Of a stretch of 64,000 nucleotides of DNA, positions 26,501 through 37,700 are shown piece after piece. Location of the stretch: assembly GCF_030867145.1 (NCBI RefSeq), contig NC_134418.1:2724802-2788801 (forward strand). Reading direction: 5' to 3'. The translations under genes were made by a program, and so were the position numbers. The notes under the pieces were generated by a model, which saw only the letters and a program-made list of their open reading frames with translations, was not told the origin of the DNA and made no database searches. Source of the DNA: Opisthocomus hoazin. Its lineage: Eukaryota; Chordata; Aves; Opisthocomiformes; Opisthocomidae. Each line of letters starts with the position of its first letter. The first letter of the stretch is position 1.

Positions 26501-28470
26501 GAAATAGTCTGGAGTTTGATGAAAGGTTTCGCATTTGAGATGCCATTGGGATATTTCACCAGGAAACCTCCTGGTGGGTTCACCCAAAGTTTGTAATAAA
26601 CATAATTGAAATACCTGAACTCCAGCTGCTACTTTCTACTCTAATCAACAGAAGCAGCTCCTTCTTAGCAAACACTCTGTGACTGCTGAGGGAAGAGAAA
26701 TGGATATACTGGGCTCACAGGCTGAACTGGGAGGGCAGCAGAAGCAGGTGTAGGAATTCAGGGCAAGAGAGGTAACAGGTGGAAGGAGGAAAAAGACTTT
26801 AAGTAGAGATCATTAGACTCTTGGAGAGAGGGGAGATCTCATGAAGCCCTCAGAAATCAGGGCTCTACATTTTTCTCAGGAGAGAGGGTTTTCTAATATT
26901 CTCCAAGTACGGTCTCACCAGGAACAGACTCTTCAGAGGCTCCAAAAACCAGAAGGTGCCCCCGCTTTATCTACTCTGTGAAGGGTAAGGTGTCCTTATC
27001 CCTCTGGTTCCTATCCAAAGAGAAGACAAGTTATGTTAGAGACAAGGAGTTCCTTTGGGAAATATTTGAGAAGTCCTTCTTCAAGGTCATGACAGCGGTT
27101 TCTGTTTTTACAGTACAGCAGGATCCAAAATTATGTTATAGGCCCAGGGACTGATTCTCCCCTTCCATAAACCAGGTTTCCCTCTTCATCACTCCCCCAG
27201 GCTGTGGTGCAGTCATGCCTGACCTATGTCAACATGCTCCAGAACACCACACCAACTGGAAATAGTGCGATTTGCCTTGTCTTGGCCCCCATCTCCTCTC
27301 CATCACCCATGCCCTGCTGAGCACAGCTGAGCCTCTGGCCCTGCCATTGCCGGGATGCAGCGATGCAGCCGTGAGCCCTGGTGTGAGCACATCCCCGGGA
27401 GTCACTCTGGACATGGCCAGCCTGCTTTAGAGAGGAAGAGCATTTAATAGCATGGAAATGGTCTGCTCCAGGAGATGGGGGCACACCACCACAGAGCCCC
27501 ACACACCATGTTTAATTTATGGGTGTACACGTAGCGATAACGTCTTCCTCCCGTGCTATCCTCTGTCCTTTCAGCATGGGGAACAGAGCACTTCTGGTAT
27601 TTCTAGAAGTCGCTGAGGAGAATTTACAGAAGCTTGGAAAAAGCCAAGGCAAAACAGGGGGAGTCCTGGGGAGGTGGTGACAGTGAACAAGGGACAACTC
27701 CTGGGACACATGTGGGCTGACTCCATGTCCAAACACCCCACAGAGAGCCATTCATAGCTTCAGAGAGGTGTAGGCACAGTTAAATCATGTGCAAGGAGCA
27801 GATGCTGGGGTCTCCATAGCATTGGTGTGTTGTTAACATCAGATGAGAGAAATGAGATAAGGAGCTGGAGAAGCAAAAGGCTTGGACAGCTTTTGTGCTC
27901 CAAGCAGGAAAGAGCAAGCACCAGGAACTGGTCACATATAATCCTGCTTCGAGACTGACCCCATCTAGGGTCACTCTCTGAAATTAAGAAAAGTCTGGCC
28001 TCCAGGAGGGAGGTGACCTCTCCTTCTGGCTCCTCAGCTAGACGCCACATGCATCTCACTGCTGCTGGTGGTCCAGCAATATGGGAGAGTGCTGGGTTGA
28101 GGTGTTGAATGTCAGTTTGTGTCTTATCTCCTTACATCCCTCCAACTTCCTTTCACCCACTCCCGTTCCTCTGCGATGCTGCTGAGCAGTGCTGCAGTAC
28201 ACTCAAGCAGCCAGTGCTCCCCATCATGGGGGTGATCCATGAGCAGGAGTGGTAAGTCTGGGCACTTAAACCCTCCAGTTGACCTGCTTGGGAGGGATGT
28301 GCCCATCTAAAGAAGCAGGGTTGTTGCTTATAGAGTGCATGGTGATGAGAAAGATTTCTCTGCACATGAAGATGGACATCCCAGCCTGGTCCAGCTCATG
28401 GGAGACAAAATTTATTTCCCACCTGGGGTTGCTCCATCACCCTCAAACCCCTTCTCTGGTTTTCTTGCAG
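20599..28470. other. GFRA4: Non-coding stretch upstream of GFRA4 exon 2
   Basis: No exon could be supported. The small GFRA4 exon 1 (start codon and signal peptide) should lie upstream; I looked for a short ATG frame ending in a phase-1 GT donor with a hydrophobic run and found no convincing candidate. A CA/GT-type microsatellite lies at 21,164-21,201. The 221-codon minus-strand frame at 24237-24902 matches nothing I recognise. Confidence 0.5.
21164..21201. repeat. (CA)n-type microsatellite running into CG/TG alternation
   Basis: CACACATACACACACAC is followed by TCTCACATGCGCGTGTGCGC. It is a short, imperfect alternating purine-pyrimidine tract. Confidence 0.8.
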
Positions 28471-28749
28471 AAGGTATGGCAGAAGCTGTCAGCTCGAGCA
28501 GGGACTGCCTTCAAGCAGGAGAGTCCTGCACCAATGACCCCATCTGCAGCGCCAAATTCAGGACCCTCCGGCAATGCATTGCAGGCAATGGAGCCAACAA
28601 GCTGGGCCCCGATGCCAAGAACCAGTGCCGGAGCACCGTGACAGCCCTGCTCTCCAGCCAGCTATATGGCTGCAAGTGTAAGCGAGGCATGAAAAAGGAG
28701 AAGCACTGCTTGAGTGTCTACTGGAGCATCCACCACACGTTGATGGAAG
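28471..28749 (+). CDS. GFRA4: GFRA4 exon 2: cysteine-rich domain D1
   Basis: The acceptor is TTTCTTGCAG ending at 28470 and the donor is GAAG/GTCAGT at 28749/28750. The exon begins with two bases that complete a codon started in exon 1. It then encodes 92 residues containing eight cysteines, including [15 protein letters not shown] and [15 protein letters not shown], and ends with [10 protein letters not shown] plus one base. The ATG at 28476 is internal: the preceding residues continue in frame and no hydrophobic signal follows it, so it is not the natural start. This first domain is present in GFRA1 and GFRA2 and in non-mammalian GFRA4, but absent from mammalian GFRA4. Confidence 0.95.
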
Positions 28750-31700
28750 GTCAGTTGAGCAGGGTACTCATTTCTGATGATCTTCCTAAAAGTGAATTAC
28801 TGCTTGGGCTTTCTGCAGAGCTCCCCAGAACCCAAATGGCCACAAATAAGGTCACCCTTGTAGTATCTTGTTCCCTCCCAAGACCTACTGACCCCCAAGC
28901 TAACGGCATTTTGGGGAAAGCAATCCTGAAAATCTGAGACACCTCCTTCATTTTTTTTAACCTGGCCTCTCTTCTATGACATTACCAGTATACCTTGAGA
29001 TCTTTCGCTGCGGAAATGCATGGTATGTTTTACATCTCAGTATGCTAGCCAAGACCATGGAAGCCATGGATTTTACAGAAACACTATACAAAGCATGGGC
29101 ATCAAGGAAAAAAACCAACATGAACTTAAAAAAAAATCACTCTCTTGGAGGCTCAAAAATGCATCACTGTCTTTGGGTTAGTGAAGATTTGGGGCTGGTG
29201 ACATCAAGTTGGAATTTAAAGTGTTCCCAGAGCCGGTATTTAGTAAGTTTGGATTTTGACGTTTTTTAAGAGTCATCATAAAAGTGCACCTCAGTGGCCA
29301 TAACTCTTCCTTGTCAGGCTGGTGAGTATTTTATGCACCATGAAAATTAAAGCGGGGAATAAAACAGAACCTTCCAGCCATGGGCTGCGAAATAGATTAA
29401 TAAAACACTGCTGGCTGAAAGCTGAAAGGGAAGGTGCAGGGGTGATGATAACACAGGCCAAAAGGCCAAGCAAAACAAAGAGGATGGAGACTGTAATGTA
29501 CAGGCTTGCCAGAATGGGAACTGCTTGATCAAGTTCCCGGAAAGCTTTCAGGTGCGACAGCTTGCAGGGTGCAGAGCATGATGCTATGAACTGACTGGGG
29601 AAATAAGAGACCTCAGCACCCTCCAGGATCCAATCTTCCCCACAATTACCTGCCAGGTGAATTTGTTTGCATTGAAGTGAAGCCTGGGGAAGAGGTGACA
29701 ATCCAGCCTCTCCGTTTGTCTTAACAGGCTGTGTCACAACTTCTTCCCCGCTGACCTTTTTGGCCTGAAGGTATGGACACAGCTCGTCTGCGACGTGGCT
29801 GTGCAGGACAGTGGTGTCAGGAGGACTTCCAGCTCTGGAACCACTGCTGGAAGAGCAGGGAGAGGAAGGCAGGGAGTGCTGGGAGCAGGCAGGGGCCAGG
29901 TGTGGGTCTCCAGATGCAGAGTAGGAGATGGATGCTGGATGGCCAGGTTAGACGGGCACCCTGCCCAGCGGCTTGGGACCTCCATCCTGGAGATGACTTG
30001 TGAGGGGACTGTCATCGGAGACATACAAGTCTCTGCCCTACTTCTGCTCTGCTGTCCTGTCCTGAGCCTCACATTTTTTCAAGCACTGAGCTCACTTGCA
30101 ATGCAGATTCACACTCCCAATCCTTTGATTTCCTCGCCTTAATTTCCCTGGGGAAATATATTTCATAATAGTCACACGTTTCAGAGTCCTTACACATGTT
30201 TAATTGACTGAGAATGGAAGCCAACCCACATGTTCCGCGCAGAGCTTTGTCTCTCAGTCATACATACCCAGGAGGCTGTAAAAAGCTTCCTAGAAACCCT
30301 CTTATAAAATCAATTGTGGAAGTGTGTGCTCAGGGAATTTACAAAGCACGCTATTTACTCAGCTTCTCTTGAGCGCGCCTGTGTTTAGCCACCTTCGCAT
30401 CTGAAGACACAATAACATGATGACAACCCGATAACAATTCTCTGATAAGGTGCTATATCATCAGGACATAAAACTGCTACTCTGGAACATAGAAATGGGC
30501 CCCTCTCCAGCCAGTAACGATGCAAGATATTTCAATGAAGGTGTAAAGCTGCCTTGTAATGCACCTGTGGTAATTGCACAGGGCTGTGTACCCTGGGAGC
30601 CATTTCTTCCTGACCACAGCTGGTGATCAGCATATGCCCGGAGCATGAGGTTTGATAGTTCTTTTATCCCAGCCAGTACATCTGCTGTTGCTGTCCATAT
30701 CCATCTAAATGTCTAATAAAAAAAAAAAAAAATACCGAGCTGTTTGCTTCAATAATATTCTGTGGCATCCATCAGGATGACGGGGACTTACAGACCATTG
30801 AGCGGATGAAAAGGAAGAACCAATTGAATAAAATTAGCTTCCTGGCAACTTAAAAATGAAGAAGGGAAGCTTCCATGGGAGCTATGGGTCATTAGCTCCA
30901 CGCCAAGTAAGAAAGGGCTGTTGACTAGGAGAAAGGGAGAGATGTTCATGATTATGAAGGCATGTGTTCCCACACACACAACCCTGTTCACAGCCCTGAC
31001 TGTGTCCTAGAAATAGGTCAGAACCATTGACCGAGGGAGGGATGTATAGAAAATAGCAAGAATGGTGATGGAAGCCCCATGTATGTGGGGAGCTGGTGGT
31101 TTGAACTCTGCCCATGAACAAGAGCCTGTGCTAGAGTCTGGTGTCCTCAGTGGCAACCCTGTAAAGGGGCCCAAGACTTGAGTTCTCGAGAGCTGCAATT
31201 CAACAGTTCCTTGAGAGGCTGTTCTGCTCCAAAGCTGTGATATATTTTTGAAAGCCAGTTACATTCTGTTCCCTTCTTTAGTATATGGTCATACATAAGT
31301 TCCTGTGAGTCTGGGTACCTGTTTACTTATGGCCTTTAGAGCATACATCCTCTTGGACTCACCAAGCAAACCTTCACTACAGCTGTTGAACCTCATATAT
31401 CTCGGACATCCCTCAGGAACGTCAGCTGCCTTCTCACTAACTTCTGTTTTCAACCCAGGCATGAATGTACTGGAGAGTTCCCCTTATGAGCCGTTCATCA
31501 GAGGCTTTGATTACGTCCGGCTGGCATCCATCACCGCAGGTAGGTGTGTGGGAAGATGCTCTTGCACTTACTGGTTCTAACTAGGGGGGAACTGGCTGTA
31601 GGATCAAGTGCTATGGAAAAGGCAGTCCTTTACGATCTCTTTTAGTCTCTTCACAAAGCATTGCTGAGACCTTGCAATCATTTTTCCAAGGAGCTGCTTA

Positions 31701-34700
31701 TGATTCCTGTGCTAAACTGTTGGTAGAAGAACATGTCCTAGGAGGAAGCACTTGTGATTTTCGTTCTTTGGCTTCTTCATGTCCATACTGTGAAGGACTG
31801 GGACTGAGGGGCATGGTGGGACGGCCTCTTCCAGCGAGCCATCACAAATTGGCTGATTCTCCATAGCAAGTGGATGACCTGTGCCATGCAGACAACCTGC
31901 CGAGCAGGAGCTGCTCGGGTATTGTTAAATATGAGGAGGTGCTTCCACATCAGTCACAGTGTCAAACTCTGCAGGCAAAAAGGTCAATAACTCGACCTAC
32001 CGGTTGATCCCAGCCACAGCCTTTAACCCCATGCCCTGAGGGCAACCTCAGGACTCAGACCCATGTTCTGCTCTGCATCATGTAATCTGCTTAATAACGT
32101 GAGCAGAGCTGCCCAACACCTTTTAACCCCCTTGAGGGCATGAACCCCCAGCTCAGCAGTTAAAAGGTCAATGCGGTAGCTATTAAGCCATCCATCACCA
32201 ACACCACAGCTGCCACCACAACCAGCATTTGACTGTGCTTATGCACCACAGCCATGGGGAAGCTTTATTGACAGTGATTTTTGTTACCAGACTACCTGTC
32301 TGGGAGCAGGTAACGTACTCCTCGTGTGTCTCTGGCAGATGTGCCAAAGCAGCAGTCCCGCTGCAGCTCTTCCCAAATGTGCACCTGACTCTGGGGTGGC
32401 ATCCACAGCTGGAGTGCACCCAAGGGAGTAAGGAGCAGCAGGTCCCTGCAGCCGACGGGTGTCTGCAGTCCCTGCGCTGGTGAGCACTTGTTAGGTGAAA
32501 ATGTCCGGGAGCAAATTAACCCATCAGCCCTCGACAATCTGAGCAGCGAGGGGAAGGGGGGTGCTCCCTGACATCACGTCTCCTTGCTGACTCCACTTGA
32601 CTGATTTGAGCATGGAAAGTGAAGCATGCACAAAGCTGTTTGCCGGGTCATGGCCTTCTTTACTGGAGCTTTTCCTTTTTCACTGGAAGTCATACAGGGC
32701 TCTTCAGAGCATGGCAAAATCCAAGGACGGGGATTTTTATGCATCGTTAACACATTGTCAGGTTTTTAAGGCAAACTGAAACTGGTTGGGCAGCAAAGCA
32801 AATGGGGCCAGAGCAGCAGGGATATGTACCAAAGGACTCGGCATCCATCTAGGCACATGACGTTTCGTGGTTTAACCTCTTTTCCCCTATTTATACTCAT
32901 CGACACCTTCTATAACATAACTTATAACCTGCCATGCTGTGCCTGTCCGGTGCCCAGGATCATAAGGTCAGCATTGCCAAAGGATCCTCTCTCAAATCTG
33001 CCAAAAAAAAAAATTCCCAAGAACTTGTTGAAACACACGACACTCCCATGACTCTATGCCAAGTAGGAGCAACAGATATTTTTCACCCAATTCTGCATAA
33101 ACTACATATGGCCACAGTTAAAAATGTACAAATGGAATTATATCCCTCCACTCTAATTGTAGTGGTGATTTAAAAAAGCACATCCTCCGTCGTTGTGTGG
33201 GAAGAGGAGAAAAGCTGCCGTGTTCCCTGTGATTCATTAGCTGAATGGGTAATGAAACCCTTCCAAGTAACTGTTTCCTACAGGTTTGCTGACACTCCCC
33301 AGCGTAAACTGATGCTTTAACAATGTTCATCTCTGGGCATCTTTAAAGGGAAGTATCTACGTGGTAGGAACACCGACCATCAGTTTCACCCGTCATAAAA
33401 TAACTGCTAAACTTGGAATTTGACTTCTAGCTCACCGCAAGCATCAGGGACAATGGGAAGGGAAAAATAAATACTCAGAGAAGGAGAATCTGATAATGCC
33501 AGTGAAAATGAAGGACGGCAACCAGTTTTGAAGTGCTCAGAGAGACTGTCAATGTTTAAACACTTGTCAGCAGTGACTGGCTGGTTTTAACTCCTGGCCA
33601 AAGATAGGGCTTGACTCTGCATTGGAAATTTATCATTGTGGGGATTTTTCCTCTGTGAAAAATCCTTTTCTGCTGGGGAGAAAGTCCTTCTACTGTGCAT
33701 TAGGTCATGGGCTTAATTCAGAGAGGTGAAAAAAGGCTTCAGATTCATTTTCTCTCTCACGCTTGGAGAACCTTCATCTTATCTCTACGATCAGACAGAA
33801 CCTAATGTCTCAGATGACTCCTACCAGGGACTCGGTAGCATTTCCCCCCTCCACAAAAAGAGCCCCAATCATCTTTGAAGGAGCCCTAAAATCAGTGTTA
33901 TACAAATATCTTTCACTCTTATCTGTTCCCTATTTGCAGAGGAGGTCATTGGGATCTAAACTCGTGAGAACCCTACGTGCATACTGAAGACAGTGTGTTT
34001 CTCATCCACCACCACAGTTTTTACTTTATTGTCCTCACTGTTGTGGGATTTTTTCCACATTCCCTGCAGCCCCACAGCCCGCCCCTTCTCTCCCACCCAG
34101 ATTGCTAATCTGGGACTCTCTTTGCCCACTTCTTTAAGAGGGTGGAAACGCAGAGCAATTTCGCTGAAGCCAGCAAAGGGGTGACCTGGCAAAGGGTGTG
34201 GGGAGAGACCCACATGTACCCACACGCAGGCAGCATCAAGGCCCCAGGACATCAGGCTGGATTGTAGCTCTGATCCCCATCCCACAAAGGCAGTGTCACT
34301 GCTTAGAAGATGGGCATACTGGGCAGGACTGGTCTGGATGGGGGAAGTCAGAGCACTGTCGTAGTGCTTTGAGACCCAGACAGCTCTCACTTAGCTGGGC
34401 AGGTCCCAGGATGAACATAGCACAACTGCTGGCAAAGCCAGACTTGACCCTCTGGAGGCCTGAGGAAACTCATTGCATGGGGTAGAGAGTCTGGGGTGCA
34501 AGTGTTAGTGCAGACCACCCATGTATCAGGAGACTCAACTGTGTCACTAACTCAGTGTTTGGTCTTGAGCAACATTTTGGAAAAAGGAGGTCCATTAGAA
34601 GAGATCCCATCACACCGGTGGATCCAGTCGTGGCCATAAGCAGACAGACTTTCTAATGGCTGCGGTCTCCCCAGGCCTCAAGTTGGTTAATTCATGTTGG

Positions 34701-37700
34701 TAAGGTGTTATGAGATGCCCAGGTTAGGGAAAAGCTTCATTTTATTAAATGTAAGAAGTTGCTGGAGGGGGCTCTGGGGTGTGAGGTTTGTTGTGTGGCT
34801 GTGGCATCTCTTGGGAGAGGTGAGTAGGGAAAGTAGATTTGGTCATGCCAGAACACAGAGAGCAAATGTGGACTTCACCCTGGCCATTGCCTTGCTGGAG
34901 TGGGTGGTGGTTTCACCAAGGTGGCCATGGATGGGACCAGGATGGGGGTGAAGGTCTCAGCATAGGGTAGTGCTGCTGTCGGGGAGGTCAGCTCAAAACC
35001 ACATCACCATCTCCCACCACCCCACAGGGTCTGAGAACGAGGTGACCCAGGTGAACAGGTGTCTGGATGCCGCCAAAGCCTGCAACATGGACGAGATGTG
35101 CCAGCGGCTGCGGACAGAGTACGTCTCCTTCTGCATCCGGCGCCTGGCCCGGGCTGACACCTGCAACCGCTCCAAGTGCCACAAGGCTCTGCGCAAGTTC
35201 TTCGACCGTGTGCCGCCCGAGTACACCCACGAGCTTCTCTTCTGCCCCTGCGATGACACAGCCTGTGCCGAACGCCGGCGGCAGACCATCGTTCCTGCCT
35301 GCTCCTACGAGTCCAAGGAGAAGCCCAACTGCCTGGCGCCTCTGGACTCCTGCCGGGAAAACTACGTTTGCAGGTAACGTTCGCACACTGGGGTGGACAA
35401 CATGGAGAGCTGTCCCTTGGACAAGCCTGGGGTTCATCCACCGGTGGCAAGCCGGTGACCAGAGCCAAGGCACCCACCCAAAGGCTACTGTCTGGAGGCA
35501 CCCATCCCACCACAACACACTGACACAGGCCATTGCCTGAGTGGCTCCTTCCCATGACCCCTGTCTTTGTCTCATGCTCCATAGAGAAGGCCTTAACAGG
35601 CAGGAGAAGATATGAGAAGTTTGCTCTGGAGCTTTTTTAGACCTTTTCTATGGGTTTTTGGCTTTGTTCCTAAAGAAAGACCTGCTATGGGAACAGTTCC
35701 AGGAAGGTGCAAGCTAAGCAGGAATGTGGTATGTGGTGCTTGCAGCCACTTTCACCAATTTGTCTCCTCACTGTCTATCTCCCCTAGCTTAGAGCATCCT
35801 ACAGGAGCACCCAAGCTATCCTAACAGTCACAGGCACTTGTAGATGCCTTAAACCATGGCTTTCTTTTTTTTTTTTAACTAGAAAAATTAATGATATATA
35901 TAAAAACTATATCCTTCTGCTGCAAGGCTGGATGTTCTAGTGATTGCAATAGGGGTCTCAGAGTCACAGCTGTCACTCCAGATCTACCCTGTAGTATGTG
36001 GCCAGGGTGGTTTTCTCCTCTGTTCCCATTTAAGCCCCATGCACGCACACGTGCAGAGACCTATCCCAATGTGCACACTCACTGGCATACCCCTTCTGTG
36101 TTTTTTCCTTCAGCTGTACAATTTTCACCCCTATTTCTCAAAACATCCTTGATATTCCGGAAGGTTAATCCACGTGCAGGTCTCAGGAGTGGAGCCCATC
36201 TGTCAGTAAGAGATGTAAGACCGTAACAGCAGCCACACTGCACCAAACGTGGTGGTCCCAGCCCCGTGTCCTGTGTGCAGATGTGGCTGTGAGCAGACAC
36301 CTGGAGAAGAGCACAAGAGCGAGTGTAGGACACATCTCCCAGTATTGTCCCAGTCTCTCATTACTGTGAGCTTTGGAACTTCCTGAGCTGAACTTCCAGC
36401 AGCCATCCCCTACCAGCACATCATCTTTAAATTACAATTAAAAAAAATCATATCTTTTCAGAAAGGGAGGTGAAAGCAGCAACATCCTGTTGGAAAGATG
36501 GACTGGTACTAATATCTTCACCCATCTGCACCTCAGAGACATGGATGAAAGGAGAACTGAACTATACACCTGAAGCTGAGCCTAAAAGATGCAAAGCCCC
36601 TGAGCCACGCCAGTTCTTGCTCAGATTTCCCCCGGCTGCCCAGTGAATCCAAACTGGAGGGGTACTGCCCTCTCCCTAACAAGATACGTGGGCCCAGCAG
36701 AGAGGAAGAGGTTCAAAGGGGAGAAAAGTTGCTTCCCCGGAGGCTGGAAACCATTTCCCGCAAGCAGCACAGCTGTTAATTATCTGGTTCCTTGGTCTCT
36801 GAATATATAATATAAAACATCCTCTAGAGACACAGCGGGAGCAAGGGGTTGATGTGTGACCTGGTCAAAGCTAGCAGTGCAGAAACCACAAGGAGAGCCA
36901 GAAACAAATCACAGCACTTTAAAGAAACAGAGTAAAATACACCAGGTCTAATCCTGCTGGCAGTGCTTTGTCCTCCTGCAGCTTCTTCACAGCTGTAACC
37001 CCCTGAATTTCCCAGCTTGCAGGGGTGGGCTCTGCTAACATGAATAACACAAAACCTGCAATCAGTGCCTCCCTTCCCTAAACAATGCAGCAAAAAATTG
37101 AACAAGAAGAGTTTGCCTGGCCAGGGCACAGGAGAAAGGCGTTGGTATGGGGCAAACATGGAAACACAGAAGAGAAAAAAGAAGACTTGGGGGGAGGAGG
37201 AGAGAATCGGGCTGGAGAGGGTGAGCTGGGAGTGCTGACACTGACCAGGACGACCGACAACACGTCTGGAAGAGAGAGGCTGTCTGGGAGGAGGAACACA
37301 CTCAGTTTTTCCAAGATTGCCCAGGAAGAGCAAACATTTGATGTCACACGGAATCACAGAATCACAGAATGGTCGGGGTTGGAAGGGACCTCTGTGGGTC
37401 ACCCAGCCCAACCCCCTGCCCAAGCAGGGTCACCCACAGCAGGCTGCACAGCACCGCGGCCAGGCGGGGCTGGAATATCTCCAGAGAAAGAGACTCCACA
37501 GCCTCCCTGGGCAGCCTGGGCCAGGGCTCCGTCACCCTCAGAGGGAAGAAGTTCTACCTCATCTTCAGCTGGAACTTCCTCTGCTTCAGTTTGTGCCCGT
37601 TGCCCCTTGTCCTGTTGCTGGGCACCACTGGAAAGAGTCTGGCCCCGTCCTCCTGACCCCCACCCTGCAGATATTTAGAGGCATTTCCAAGGTCCCCTCT

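Noticed and set aside
28476..28478. ATG in exon 2 as the GFRA4 start codon
   Set aside because: It is followed directly by mature-protein sequence with no signal peptide, although the receptor must be secreted; a splice acceptor sits immediately upstream.
34988..35582. Minus-strand frames of 190-195 codons opposite GFRA4 exon 4
   Set aside because: Shadow of a GC-rich coding exon on the plus strand. The true frame has conserved cysteines and splice sites.
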